Shown here: one piece after another, positions 35,623-44,308 of the stretch
Position numbering within the stretch: position 1 is the stretch's first letter
Layout of the letters: each line of letters opens with the position of its first letter
DNA from: Notoacmeibacter ruber
GTDB taxonomy: Bacteria; Pseudomonadota; Alphaproteobacteria; Rhizobiales; Rhizobiaceae
Reading direction: 5' to 3'
Assembly: GCF_003668555.1 (NCBI RefSeq)
Contig: NZ_RCWN01000001.1
Location: forward strand, 2,331,501 to 2,395,500
Length of the DNA stretch: 64,000 nucleotides
Translations under genes and position numbers: made by a program
Notes under the pieces: generated by a model
Database searches by the model: none
What the model was told of the DNA's origin: nothing
The model's input: the letters and a program-made list of their open reading frames with translations, nothing else

Positions 35623-36819
35623 ATGTTTATTCCTTTCTTTCTCGAATTGAAGGCGGCCGCCGTGCCGGTCTCGCTTCGCGAGTACCTTGCGCTGCTGGAA
35701 AGCCTCGATGCCGATCTGGTGACCTACGACGTCGAAGGCTTCTATTATCTGGCCCGTGCAGTGCTGGTTAAGGACGAGCGCTTCATCGATCGTTTCGATC
35801 AGGTGTTCGGCCATTATTTTCGCGGCGTGGACGCTGTCTCCGGTCAGGCGCCGGAGGGCACGGCCCCACTCGACCTGCCGGAGGAATGGCTCCGCCGCCT
35901 TGCCGAGAAGCATCTCAGCGAAGACGAAAAGAAGCTGATCGAAAGCCTTGGCGGTTTCGAGAAACTCATGGAGACGCTGAAACAGCGTCTGGAGGAGCAG
36001 AAAGGACGGCATCAGGGCGGCAGCAAATGGATCGGCACCGCCGGCACATCGCCTTTCGGCGCCTATGGATATAATCCCGAAGGCATTCGCATTGGCCAGG
36101 AGCAGAGCCGACACCGCCGGGCGGTCAAGGTTTGGGACAAGCGTGAATTCCGCGATCTCGACAGCGATGTCGAGATTGGCACCCGCAACATCAAGGTCGC
36201 CTTGAAGCGCTTGCGGCGCTGGGTCCGGCAAGGCGCGGAGGAGGAGTTCGATCTGGACGGCACCGTCCGCTCCACGGCCGAACACGGATATCTCGACGTC
36301 AGGACGCGGCCCGAGCGCCGCAATGCGGTCAAGCTCCTGATGTTCTTCGACGTTGGCGGCTCGATGGACGATCATATCCGCGTGGTCGAGGAGCTTTTCT
36401 CGGCCGCCAAGTCCGAATTTCGCCAGCTGGAATATTTCTACTTCCACAACTGCCTTTACGAGCGGGTCTGGACGCACAACCATCGCCGCCACGACCGCCC
36501 GATCCCGACCATGGACGTCATTCACAAATACGGCCCTGACTATAAGGTCATATTCGTCGGGGACGCCGCCATGAGCCCCTACGAAATAGCCTATCCGGGC
36601 GGCTCGGTTGAACACTGGAACCCGGAAGCGGGGGCCGTCTGGATGCAGCGGGTCACCAACCAGTGGAAGAATCTCATCTGGATCAATCCCGTCGAGCCGA
36701 AGCAGTGGAAATGGACGCAATCGACTGCCATGCTCAGCGAGCTTGTCGACGGGCGCATGTATCCGTTGACGCTCAAAGGCCTCGAAGAAGGCACGAAGGA
36801 ACTGTCGCGGCGCCACTGA
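35623..36819 (+). CDS. CoxE-like VWA-domain protein
   Basis: 398 residues. Helical N-terminal part (MFIPFFLELKAAAVPVSLREYL) and C-terminal von Willebrand A domain with MFFDVGGSMDDHI. The MIDAS motif DxSxS is altered to D-V-G-G-S, as is common in this family. VGDAAMSPYEI is the second metal loop. VWA partner of MoxR ATPases; its natural partner is probably the MoxR gene at 31.3 kb. An antisense frame of 603 codons here is a codon-usage shadow. Confidence 0.88.
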   Translation: MFIPFFLELKAAAVPVSLREYLALLESLDADLVTYDVEGFYYLARAVLVKDERFIDRFDQVFGHYFRGVDAVSGQAPEGTAPLDLPEEWLRRLAEKHLSEDEKKLIESLGGFEKLMETLKQRLEEQKGRHQGGSKWIGTAGTSPFGAYGYNPEGIRIGQEQSRHRRAVKVWDKREFRDLDSDVEIGTRNIKVALKRLRRWVRQGAEEEFDLDGTVRSTAEHGYLDVRTRPERRNAVKLLMFFDVGGSMDDHIRVVEELFSAAKSEFRQLEYFYFHNCLYERVWTHNHRRHDRPIPTMDVIHKYGPDYKVIFVGDAAMSPYEIAYPGGSVEHWNPEAGAVWMQRVTNQWKNLIWINPVEPKQWKWTQSTAMLSELVDGRMYPLTLKGLEEGTKELSRRH

Positions 36820-36915
36820 ACCCGCGTCATGGTAGACTTGACGCGGAGTCCGCCGACTCCACCTCTTTCTTAGAAGCCGTCGCCTGACGCGGCGGGAAAG
36901 CGAGGAGTGTCGACG

Positions 36916-37104
36916 ATGGCGACCAATACTGGCGAAGGTTATCGACAGGGCACGATCAAGGACCGGACGCAGGTTCAGGACCAGAGCGGCCACTGGAACA
37001 AACGCGACCGTGAATCGGGCGAGTTCATGAACAAGAAGGCGGACGACAAGCCTTTCAAGGGTGTCGCAAAAGAGCCTGACGAGCGCCGCCATCCCGAAGA
37101 CTGA
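36916..37104 (+). CDS. Small conserved hydrophilic protein
   Basis: 62 residues, very charged: TGEGYRQGTIKDRTQVQDQ, NKRDRESGEFM, KPFKGVAKEPDE. Similar small proteins are common in Hyphomicrobiales and look intrinsically disordered; function unknown. AGGAG lies 9 nt before the ATG; a GTG at 36907 lies almost directly on that Shine-Dalgarno and is less likely. Ends at a strong hairpin shared with the Cys-rich gene. Confidence 0.75.
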   Translation: MATNTGEGYRQGTIKDRTQVQDQSGHWNKRDRESGEFMNKKADDKPFKGVAKEPDERRHPED

Positions 37105-37111
37105 ATGAAAA

Positions 37112-37140
37112 ATGGCGCGGCCCCGAAGCCGCGCCATCTT
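37112..37140. terminator. Hairpin terminator between two convergent small genes
   Basis: Perfect 10-bp inverted repeat (37112-37121 against 37128-37137) with CCCGAA loop. On the minus strand TTTTCATTC follows, so it mainly ends the Cys-rich copper-protein gene; the plus side is a weaker T-tract. Confidence 0.75.
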
Positions 37141-37165
37141 GAAACCGTCTGCGACATGCGCCGAC

Positions 37166-37498
37166 TCATGCAGCGACGCGGCGGCATTCTTCCATGCAAA
37201 GCTCGCAAGCCTCGGCGCATTGCTGGCAATGGTCGTGATCGTGCTGGCCGCACTCTTCCATGCACGCCTCACACATTGCAGCACACGACGCGCAAAGAGC
37301 GCTGGCATTGCGCGAATCCGACGCGCAGGCACGGGCGCAGTCGGCACAGATCAACATGCAATCGCGACACGCGCGGATGCAATCTTCCATACCTTTTTTA
37401 CCGATGCACTGGTCGAGACAATAAGCGCAGGCAAGCATGCATTGGGCGCAGGCCGTCGCACATGCCTTGTGATTGAGTGTCAAATCGATCGCGTTCAA
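37166..37498 (-). CDS. Four-helix-bundle Cys-rich copper-binding protein (DUF326/Csp-like)
   Basis: 110 residues containing 22 cysteines, spaced in CxxC/CxxxC pattern (CATACAQC, CMLACAYCLDQC, CIRACRDCMLICADCARAC, CAEACELCMEEC). This is the copper-storage (Csp) / DUF326 type, in which cysteines line the core of a helix bundle and bind many Cu(I). No signal peptide, so it is the cytosolic Csp3-like form. Start is TTG with GAGGAGG 5 nt upstream. An exact EcfG-type stress promoter lies just before it. A His-rich GQHDHDHC patch is present. Confidence 0.88.
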   Translation of the reverse strand: MNAIDLTLNHKACATACAQCMLACAYCLDQCIGKKGMEDCIRACRDCMLICADCARACASDSRNASALCASCAAMCEACMEECGQHDHDHCQQCAEACELCMEECRRVAA

Positions 37499-37523
37499 TT
37501 CAGCCTCCTCGTTGCGGCTTGAA

Positions 37524-37548
37524 AACGCGGCCCTGCTACGGGAGTTCC
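37524..37548 (-). promoter_or_regulatory. EcfG-type general-stress promoter
   Basis: On the minus strand GGAAC (37548-37544), 16-bp spacer, CGTT (37527-37524): exact match to the alphaproteobacterial general-stress sigma factor EcfG. The predicted start would leave a leader of roughly 18 nt with the GAGGAGG directly in it before the Cys-rich gene. Confidence 0.62.
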
Positions 37549-37612
37549 GTAACAGTGGATTGACATAAGTTGTATCTAAAAAATGTTTTCTTTCAGCAGG
37601 TCAGCGCTGCTG

Positions 37613-37909
37613 TCAGTGCATGCCGAGCGCTTCCTTGTAGAGGTCGAGCATGGCTTCGGCCTCCTGGCGTTCCGCCTCTTCCTGCTTGCGCAGGCGAACG
37701 ATCGTGCGCATCGCCTTGGTATCGAATCCGTTCCCCTTCGCCTCGGCATAAACGTCCTTTATGTCGTCGGCGATCGTCTTCTTCTCTTCTTCCAACCGCT
37801 CGATCCGCTCGATAAATGCCCGGAGCTGTCCGGTCGCAACGGTCTCACTGGTCGGCGAATCACTGTGATCAGCCACGAATCTCGTCTCCGTCGAAAGGGT
37901 TGTGGTCAT
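37613..37909 (-). CDS. gapR: DUF2312 nucleoid-associated protein GapR
   Basis: 98 residues. Core [39 protein letters not shown] and [17 protein letters not shown] match the DUF2312 family; its Caulobacter member GapR binds AT-rich, overtwisted DNA ahead of replication and transcription forks and is essential there. Start 37909 (MTTTLSTE) is the first ATG; a GTG at 37933 is the longer alternative. Downstream of the DUF1244 gene on the same strand. Confidence 0.9.
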   Translation of the reverse strand: MTTTLSTETRFVADHSDSPTSETVATGQLRAFIERIERLEEEKKTIADDIKDVYAEAKGNGFDTKAMRTIVRLRKQEEAERQEAEAMLDLYKEALGMH

Positions 37910-37995
37910 TGTGCTCGTGCCAGAGCTTGGCACGAGCGGTCAATACGCGAATCGCACCATCGTCGCCGACCTGTGAGCGGCGGGGATAACCGAAA

Positions 37996-38307
37996 TCAGT
38001 GATGATGCGGGTGGCTCTTGGCGAAGGCTGCTCTCTGTTCGTCGCTGGCTTCGCTCTGGTGCCGGGCCTTCCACTCCTCATAGGGCATGCCGTAGACGAT
38101 CTCTCGACTATCATCCTTCGAAAGATCGAGTCCGCGCTCCTCGGCCGCCTCGCGATACCAGTTGGAAAGGCAATTGCGGCAGAAGCCGGCAAGGTTCATC
38201 AGATCGATGTTCTGGACATCGGTCCGCTCGCGCAAATGCGTCACGAGCCGACGGAATGCGGCAGCTTCCAAATCACGTTGCTGCTCTTCGCTGAGTTCTT
38301 TTTGCAT
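37996..38307 (-). CDS. DUF1244-family protein
   Basis: 103 residues, family-typical length. Conserved stretch NIDLMNLAGFCRNCLSNWYR with a CxxC pair, and GMPYEEWKARHQ. His-rich end SHPHHH. GGAGG 7-8 nt before the ATG. Conserved in alphaproteobacteria, structure known from the family but role unknown. Located 86 bp upstream of gapR. Confidence 0.85.
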   Translation of the reverse strand: MQKELSEEQQRDLEAAAFRRLVTHLRERTDVQNIDLMNLAGFCRNCLSNWYREAAEERGLDLSKDDSREIVYGMPYEEWKARHQSEASDEQRAAFAKSHPHHH

Positions 38308-38468
38308 GACTATGCCTCCAGCCGGTCGCGGGTGATAGCGGGCCGTCCTGGCCCATTGTCTTGGCCACACCTATCGGCCCGGCCCTGCGATCCGTCAAGA
38401 ACATCATCAGACCGCGATATGGGTGGCAACTTGTCAGCCATCGTCCTAATAGTCCGCGGTAATTTTGA

Positions 38469-39302
38469 ATGGAAAAGGTCCCGATGGCTCCGCTCCCCTT
38501 TGCCGATATCGCGGTCGATGCCGATGCCGCCGCACAGGAAGAGGCCCATGAAATCCGTATGCGGCGGCTCGCCTTCGCGCTGGCCTATCCCTTTGCGCAC
38601 CCCTACCGCAGCTATGTATATCTGGGCGATTTCGGAGCAGCACCTTTGCCCGAAGACCCGGCCGACTGGTCCTCTCCGGAAGGGGCGCCGGATCATGTGA
38701 AACGGGGCATCGACGCGCTCGCCAGGTTCGATTTTTCCAGCGCGACCGCGGTGCTCGCCGCCGGCTCGAACGCCGCTCCCCTGCAACTCACACGAAAATA
38801 CACGATCCACGAAGACCATGTCGGGTCGATCGTCATTCCATGCCTGTGCGTACGCGTCCCCAATCATGTGGCCTGCTATGGGCGGCAGATGGCGCCTTAC
38901 GGCTCGATTCCGACGATGATTGTCCGGCAGGAAAGCGCTTCATCCCTCTTCTATGTCAATATTCTCGATCCGCACATGCTGGAAAGGCTCAACCATACCG
39001 AGGGCCTCGGCACACATTACGGTCTGACCGAACTGGGCCATATCGAGGGCAGCGGCTTCAGCCCGATAGAAGGCATGCCGGTCCATGGCTACCAGGGTCT
39101 TGCCGGCCATTTTCCCTATCGGCTCTCTTCGACACCCGCCTTCGATAGTCCTTTTCCGGCGCTCGATCAGCGGCAGATACAGGACCGAATCATCACCGCC
39201 CTCGGCCTCGACATCAGCGTCGAGCGCTTCATTCTGCAAAATATCTATGAGCCGGAGCACCGCGCGCAAATCATCGAAAAGCTGCGTGATCTTAAAATTT
39301 GA
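38469..39302 (+). CDS. Uncharacterised protein with a possible gamma-glutamylcyclotransferase-like fold
   Basis: 277 residues, cytosolic. A segment VLAAGSNAAPLQLTRKY near residue 98 resembles the substrate-loop of GGCT-like (BtrG/AIG2) proteins, with later HMLERLNHTEGLG containing a candidate acidic residue. The N-terminal 90 residues have no recognised relatives in my reading. The resemblance is short, so this is a weak call. It overlaps the DUF1036 gene frame only in a non-used extension. Confidence 0.6.
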   Translation: MEKVPMAPLPFADIAVDADAAAQEEAHEIRMRRLAFALAYPFAHPYRSYVYLGDFGAAPLPEDPADWSSPEGAPDHVKRGIDALARFDFSSATAVLAAGSNAAPLQLTRKYTIHEDHVGSIVIPCLCVRVPNHVACYGRQMAPYGSIPTMIVRQESASSLFYVNILDPHMLERLNHTEGLGTHYGLTELGHIEGSGFSPIEGMPVHGYQGLAGHFPYRLSSTPAFDSPFPALDQRQIQDRIITALGLDISVERFILQNIYEPEHRAQIIEKLRDLKI

Positions 39303-39403
39303 CGTTTCCCGGCGGACAGGCTGGCTTGCAAGCCTTCCGCCGCGTTGACAGATGGTCGGCGATTGCCGAAAAACAGCCGGGATCGGTCGATACGACCGGC
39401 ATC

Positions 39404-40051
39404 ATGGTGGTGTTGTTGGGGGTTGGTTTGAAGCGCATAGCAGGCTCGGTTCTGACCGCCATCCCTTTCGCGCTCGCCGCATTTTTCTTTTTCTCGGCGC
39501 CGGCCAGAGCGGATTTTCGTGTCTGCAACGCGACGCAGAGCCTCGTTGGCGTCTCGATCGGACTGCGCGGTTCCTCCGGCTGGATCACGGAAGGCTGGTG
39601 GCATATCGAACCGGCCAATTGCAAAACGCTGCTCGAAGGTCCGCTCAGCTCGCGGTTCTATTATCTTTATGCCGAAGATGCCCAGCGCGGCGGTCGTTGG
39701 GATGGCCCGATCAACATGTGCGTCGCCGACAAGGAATTCAAAATCGTCGGCATCAATGATTGCTACGCACGCGGCTACCAGCGGGTCGGATTTCAGGAGC
39801 ATGATACGGGCGAGCAGATCAACTGGATGGTTCAGTTGACCGACGAGCCGCAGCCAGGCAGCGACCCTGCTTCAGCCGTCACGCCCAGACCGGATCAGAG
39901 CGCCTCGCCTGAAGAAACGCCGGCCGCGGAGCCCGACAGCGAGGGTTCTCAGCCGAACGAAAGCGGCGAGGAACCATCTCAAAGCGAACAGCAGGAATCC
40001 GAAGATTCCACGGAAACCAGCGCACCGGCCGAGGATTCATCGGCGCAATAA
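39404..40051 (+). CDS. Exported DUF1036 protein
   Basis: 215 residues. Signal peptide (AIPFALAAFFFFSAPARA) and a DUF1036 domain: DFRVCNATQSLVGVSIGLRG, GWWHIEPANCKTLL, FYYLYAED, with conserved Cys (MCVADKEF, NDCYARGY). A Glu/Ser/Pro-rich acidic tail (about 155-215) looks disordered. The start at 39404 (MVVLLGVG) precedes the signal peptide; a TTG closer to it is possible. DUF1036 genes commonly sit beside pyk in rhizobia, as here. Confidence 0.82.
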   Translation: MVVLLGVGLKRIAGSVLTAIPFALAAFFFFSAPARADFRVCNATQSLVGVSIGLRGSSGWITEGWWHIEPANCKTLLEGPLSSRFYYLYAEDAQRGGRWDGPINMCVADKEFKIVGINDCYARGYQRVGFQEHDTGEQINWMVQLTDEPQPGSDPASAVTPRPDQSASPEETPAAEPDSEGSQPNESGEEPSQSEQQESEDSTETSAPAEDSSAQ

Positions 40052-40151
40052 GGTTTCTTCGGCACTGAATTCGGCTTCACGCTTGCAGTGTTACAAACTT
40101 CGTCCTACGCAGGAAGAAACCGTAAACCGATTTAAACGGGATCTTCTCGAT

Positions 40152-41600
40152 ATGCGACGCAGCCGAAAGGTGAAAATTCTCGCCACTCTCGGTCCTTCCT
40201 CGGACACCGAGGAAACGATCATGAAGCTCTTCGATGCCGGGGCCGATGTGTTTCGTGTCAATATGAGCCACGCCAGCCACGACACCATGCGACAGCAGGT
40301 TCAGCGCATCCGCGCCGTCGAGGCAAAGGTTGGACGACCGATCGGCATTCTGGCGGATTTGCAGGGCCCGAAGCTGCGCGTCGGAACCTTTGCCAATGGC
40401 AAGGTGGAACTGGAGGAAGGGCAGACCTTCACACTCGATGACGACCCGACGCCGGGCGACAATACACGCGTCTATCTGCCTCATCCCGAGATCCTTGAAG
40501 CGGTCCAGGCCGGCCACCGGCTCCTGATCAATGACGGCAAGCTCCAACTGGTCGCCGAAGCGAGCGACAAGCGCTCGATTACCTGCAAGGTGGTCGCGGG
40601 AACATCGATTTCCGACAAGAAGGGTGTTTCGCTTCCGGATACCGAACTTGCCGTCGGCGCCATGACGGATAAGGACCGCGAGGATCTGAAGGCTGTGATC
40701 GCCGCCGAAGTCGACTGGATTGCGCTTTCCTTCGTCCAAAGGCCAGAAGATCTGATCGAATGCCGCGAGCTGTCGGAAGGCAAGGCGTACATTCTTTCCA
40801 AGATCGAGAAGCCGCAGGCACTCAATCGCATCGACGAGATCATCGAACTCTCCGACGCCATCATGGTGGCCCGTGGCGATCTGGGTGTCGAAATGCCGAT
40901 CCAGTCCGTGCCGGGCATTCAGAAGCGCCTGACCCGCCTTTGCCGCGCTGCCGGCAAGCCGGTGGTCGTCGCGACCCAGATGCTGGAAAGCATGATTTCG
41001 GATCCCATGCCGACCCGCGCCGAGGTGTCGGACGTGGCCCATGCCGTCTTCGAAGGTGCGGACGCCGTCATGCTGTCGGCCGAAAGCGCGGCGGGCGACT
41101 ACCCCGTCGAAGCGGTTTCGATGATGAACGACATCGCCGAGACGGTCGAGCGTGAGCCGACTTATGCGAACATCATCACAAGCCAGCGCGCCGAGCCGAA
41201 GAACACCACGGCCGATGCCGTTTCATCCGCCGCCCGACAGATGTCTGAAACGCTCGAGGTGGCTTCGATCGTCACCTATACCGATTCCGGAACGACTGGC
41301 ATCCGCACAGCGCGCGAACGCCCCCTCGTCCCGATCATCAGCCTGTCGCCGCGGCTGGAGACCGCACGGCGTCTTTCCCTCGTCTGGGGTTGTCACTGCG
41401 TCGTGACGGAAGACGCGACCGATCTCGACGATATGGTGCTCCGCGCCAGCCGTATTGCCGAAGAAGAGGGCTTTGCAAAGCCAGGGGACCGGATCATCAT
41501 CGTCGCGGGCGTGCCGCTGCGGACGCGCGGCAGTACGAACATGCTGCGTGTCGCCCGAATTGGCGGCGAGCGTTATCGCAACCTGCCATCCGATGATTGA
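40152..41600 (+). CDS. pyk: Pyruvate kinase
   Basis: Converts phosphoenolpyruvate and ADP to pyruvate and ATP, last step of glycolysis. 482 residues. N-terminal RRSRKVKILATLGPSS, FRVNMSH, and the active-site region ILSKIEKPQALNRIDEI with MVARGDLGVEMP, then ATQMLESMI. The C-terminal regulatory domain is present. Start 40152 (MRRSRKV) is the family start; the frame extends upstream without an ATG. Single-copy position after DUF1036. Confidence 0.97.
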   Translation: MRRSRKVKILATLGPSSDTEETIMKLFDAGADVFRVNMSHASHDTMRQQVQRIRAVEAKVGRPIGILADLQGPKLRVGTFANGKVELEEGQTFTLDDDPTPGDNTRVYLPHPEILEAVQAGHRLLINDGKLQLVAEASDKRSITCKVVAGTSISDKKGVSLPDTELAVGAMTDKDREDLKAVIAAEVDWIALSFVQRPEDLIECRELSEGKAYILSKIEKPQALNRIDEIIELSDAIMVARGDLGVEMPIQSVPGIQKRLTRLCRAAGKPVVVATQMLESMISDPMPTRAEVSDVAHAVFEGADAVMLSAESAAGDYPVEAVSMMNDIAETVEREPTYANIITSQRAEPKNTTADAVSSAARQMSETLEVASIVTYTDSGTTGIRTARERPLVPIISLSPRLETARRLSLVWGCHCVVTEDATDLDDMVLRASRIAEEEGFAKPGDRIIIVAGVPLRTRGSTNMLRVARIGGERYRNLPSDD

Positions 41601-41655
41601 CACCTTCGGGAAACGAAGTCTTTCCTTCTTCATCGGCTAGAAGGACGGACACACG

Positions 41656-42282
41656 ATGATCGATCTTGCGACCTATATCGCCTTTATCCTCGCAAGCACG
41701 CTCATCCTTGTCATTCCGGGACCGACCATCACCCTCGTGGTAGCGAGAGCGGCCAGCCATGGCCGCTCCACGCTTCCCCCCGCCGTCGCCGGTGTGGCGC
41801 TTGGCGACGTCTTCGCCGCATCGCTGTCCCTGGCCGGTGTGGGTGTCCTTCTCTCTACCTCGGCTATTCTTTTCGAAATCGTCCGCTATGCGGGTGCGGC
41901 CTGGCTTGTCTTCCTGGCAATCCGTCTCTGGCGGACGGATCCATCCAGTCTCGAGGGAGAACTGTCCCCGAAGGGGCTATCGGCCCGCCGCCTCTTTACC
42001 GAGACATTTCTGGTGACCCTGCTGAACCCGAAAGGCATTTTGTTTTTCGTGGCCTTCGTGCCGCTCTTTATCGCAGCCGACCGTCCATTTCTGCCTCAGG
42101 CCGCATTGCTGGTGGCGACATTTGTTACGCTCGGAATCATCAATGCGGCGCTCTACGGACTTCTCGCGGGGTGGGCGCACGAAAAAGTCCGCAGTCCCGC
42201 TTTTCGCCGAGGTTTGAACCGTTTCGGTGCTGTCAGTCTGATCGGTTCGGCCACGATGGCTCTGGCAACGCGGCGTCCCTGA
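41656..42282 (+). CDS. LysE-family amino-acid/metabolite exporter
   Basis: 208 residues, about six membrane helices. RhtB/LysE family elements: VIPGPTITLVVARAASHGR at the N-terminus, AAWLVFLAIRLWR and TLLNPKGILFFVAFVPLF. Exports amino acids such as threonine or homoserine lactone analogues; substrate open. Its 3' end overlaps the convergent hydrolase gene by 50 bp. Confidence 0.9.
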   Translation: MIDLATYIAFILASTLILVIPGPTITLVVARAASHGRSTLPPAVAGVALGDVFAASLSLAGVGVLLSTSAILFEIVRYAGAAWLVFLAIRLWRTDPSSLEGELSPKGLSARRLFTETFLVTLLNPKGILFFVAFVPLFIAADRPFLPQAALLVATFVTLGIINAALYGLLAGWAHEKVRSPAFRRGLNRFGAVSLIGSATMALATRRP

Positions 42283-43381
42283 CCGGATAGTGCTTTGCTG
42301 CTGCGGCGGCGGAAAGGATATCGCCGGCATCTTCGGGTTTCTCGAGACGACATTGTTCACCGAAACGGTCGGACGCGATTGCCGTTTCAACGCTCTCCGC
42401 TTCGTCGGCAATCGCCTCGACCCCGGGCAATGCAGTGCCCGCCACCTGCGCTATTGCGGCAAGCGTCACGCGGGGCGCGACATAGTCAGTCTTGTGCCCG
42501 CAATTGTCGATAACGAAGAGTTCCGTATTGGGCAGGTCGCGGGCACAGCCAAGCGAATGGACATGCTCATAAACCACAGTGTCGCTATCGCCGGTAATGA
42601 TCACAGTCGGGCAGCGAATGGAAGGATAACGGCCGCAGGTGTCCGTCACGTGTTCGTAGAGCCCTTCCACGTCGATCGCATTCGCGCGGAAGTGGCAGGG
42701 ACGGAATGCCAACGCGATTGCCGCCCTGGAGGCATAGACGTCCGCCACGGCATTGGGCGCGAAGACGCATTCGATTCCGCCACGGAGTCGGGCAAATCCA
42801 CCCGGAACGGCCAGCGTCCAGACAAAGAGTCGCCCCAATAGAGGCCGCGCAGCAAGGCGATAGTACCAACTGGTCTGCGCACCGGGCCAGGGATGGCTGG
42901 CCGGCGAAAGCAAAACCAGCCCCGTGACGCATTCGGGATGGTTCATGGCGAGGTTGAGTGCAACCGCCCCGCCGAAGGAATGTCCGACGAGGACAACCCC
43001 GCCCGGCGCGATCTTTGCGATCAGGGCGGCAATGGCCCGCGCCTGTCCATTGGGCCGCTGGTGATTTCGGGTTCGCCCGCTATAGCCATGGCCGGGCCGA
43101 TCGACAAAGATCATTGGCATTCGTCCGCGAAAGGGTTCCATCGCGCCCATCTGATCGCGCAGATTGCCGCTTGCCCCATGAATGAAAAGTACGGGCTGTT
43201 GCTCCGCGCCCTCACCCTCGCCCGGCCAGAAGACATAATGCAGATCGATCCCATCGACGGAGGCGAAGACCCCGTTAGGCGGATAGCGATGCTCGATGAG
43301 ACGCGCCGCCAGCCAGCTGATCGCAGCCAGAAGGAGAGGCAAGCCGACCACGAGGGTAGCAAGGATCGAAAGAAGTGTCAT
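42233..43381 (-). CDS. Alpha/beta-hydrolase with a C-terminal extension
   Basis: 382 residues. An N-terminal membrane helix (about 3-25) anchors the enzyme. The hydrolase core shows FIHGASGNLRDQ (oxyanion), LVGHSFGGAVALN (nucleophile Ser), ITGDSDTVV (acid) and NCGHKTDY (His). After the core, about 65 residues of Ala/Glu-rich tail (IADEAESVETAIASD) have no known family; the last 50 bp overlap the convergent lysE gene. Substrate unknown. Confidence 0.85.
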   Translation of the reverse strand: MTLLSILATLVVGLPLLLAAISWLAARLIEHRYPPNGVFASVDGIDLHYVFWPGEGEGAEQQPVLFIHGASGNLRDQMGAMEPFRGRMPMIFVDRPGHGYSGRTRNHQRPNGQARAIAALIAKIAPGGVVLVGHSFGGAVALNLAMNHPECVTGLVLLSPASHPWPGAQTSWYYRLAARPLLGRLFVWTLAVPGGFARLRGGIECVFAPNAVADVYASRAAIALAFRPCHFRANAIDVEGLYEHVTDTCGRYPSIRCPTVIITGDSDTVVYEHVHSLGCARDLPNTELFVIDNCGHKTDYVAPRVTLAAIAQVAGTALPGVEAIADEAESVETAIASDRFGEQCRLEKPEDAGDILSAAAAAKHYPVRDAALPEPSWPNRSD

Positions 43382-43399
43382 TGCGCTGGCGAGGAGAAA

Positions 43400-44107
43400 T
43401 TACAGTGTCTGATTGTCGACGGCCTTGCGAAGACGCTCCGCCTGCTCTTTCGCCGACTCCAGGGTGGGAAACACCTCCAGTGCCCGGTCGTAGACAGCGA
43501 GCGCCTCAGCGTCCCGGCCGGCGCTTTGCAAAATGGCAGCCATGCCGGTCAGAGCCCCGAAATGGCGTGGCTCGAGGGCAAGCGTATGCTGGATGTCCGC
43601 CATGGATTTCTGCATATCGCCGCGCAGGAAATGGAGCGTCGCCCGCAAATTCCACGCCTCGGCATATTGCGAATTCAGAACGAGCGCTTCCCCAATCAGA
43701 TCCATGGCTGCATCGTGCTGATTGTTGCGCATCGCTCCACGCGCTTTCTCTAGGAGATAGTCGATCGTTGCGCTGCCGGACTCGTTCCACTTCTCCTGAA
43801 TGGCACCGGCTACCCTTTTACCGATCACGGCATTGGGCGCCTTCGCAAGGGTCTCGAAGAGATCGTCCAACTCCTTCTGACGCCGCTCCTCCCCATAAAG
43901 GAAGACATCGGGATCATCCCCGGCCTCGGGGTCTTCCGGCGCTGCCTCGTTCGCTTCCGCAAAAGGGTCGAGGCGCGGCAGCGGCGCGCCTTTTGGATCG
44001 ACGAGACCGCTCTCCGGTCGCTCATATTGCGCCGGACGTAAACCTGCGGACGGCTCCGCCTTGGCAGGCAGGGGTATCAATAGAGTGAGAAAAAGCAAAA
44101 ACCGCAT
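43400..44107 (-). CDS. Exported TPR protein
   Basis: 235 residues. Signal peptide (FLLFLTLLIPLPAKA) then about 90 residues of Pro/Glu-rich linker and tetratricopeptide repeats (about 115-230): AMDLIGEALVLNSQYAEAWNLRATLHFLRGD, MADIQHTLALEPRHFGALTG. Likely periplasmic protein-protein scaffold. Start 44107 gives the signal peptide. Lies 18 bp upstream of the hydrolase gene, probably an operon. Confidence 0.83.
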   Translation of the reverse strand: MRFLLFLTLLIPLPAKAEPSAGLRPAQYERPESGLVDPKGAPLPRLDPFAEANEAAPEDPEAGDDPDVFLYGEERRQKELDDLFETLAKAPNAVIGKRVAGAIQEKWNESGSATIDYLLEKARGAMRNNQHDAAMDLIGEALVLNSQYAEAWNLRATLHFLRGDMQKSMADIQHTLALEPRHFGALTGMAAILQSAGRDAEALAVYDRALEVFPTLESAKEQAERLRKAVDNQTL

Positions 44108-44182
44108 GAGGGCTAGAATAGAGCCCCCATGCGGCTTCGACAATCGCTACTGCAGAATGCACGGGCGGAAACCGCCCGGTCT

Positions 44183-44308
44183 TCAACCCTGACGGGCTTT
44201 GAAGCGCGGGTTCTGCTTGTTGATGATGTAGACGCGGCCTTTGCGACGCACGAGACGGTTCTCGCGGTGCCGGGTCTTCAGGCTTTTCAGCGAATTTTTG
44301 ATCTTCAT
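44183..44308 (-). CDS. rpmJ: 50S ribosomal protein L36, zinc-free type
   Basis: 41 residues: [17 protein letters not shown] start, then [18 protein letters not shown]. It lacks the C-C-C-H zinc ligands of the standard form, so it is the type-B (ykgO-like) L36. The frame is open 35 codons further upstream without biological support. Together with cysteine-free L31 it suggests ribosomes that do not depend on zinc at these positions. Confidence 0.93.
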   Translation of the reverse strand: MKIKNSLKSLKTRHRENRLVRRKGRVYIINKQNPRFKARQG

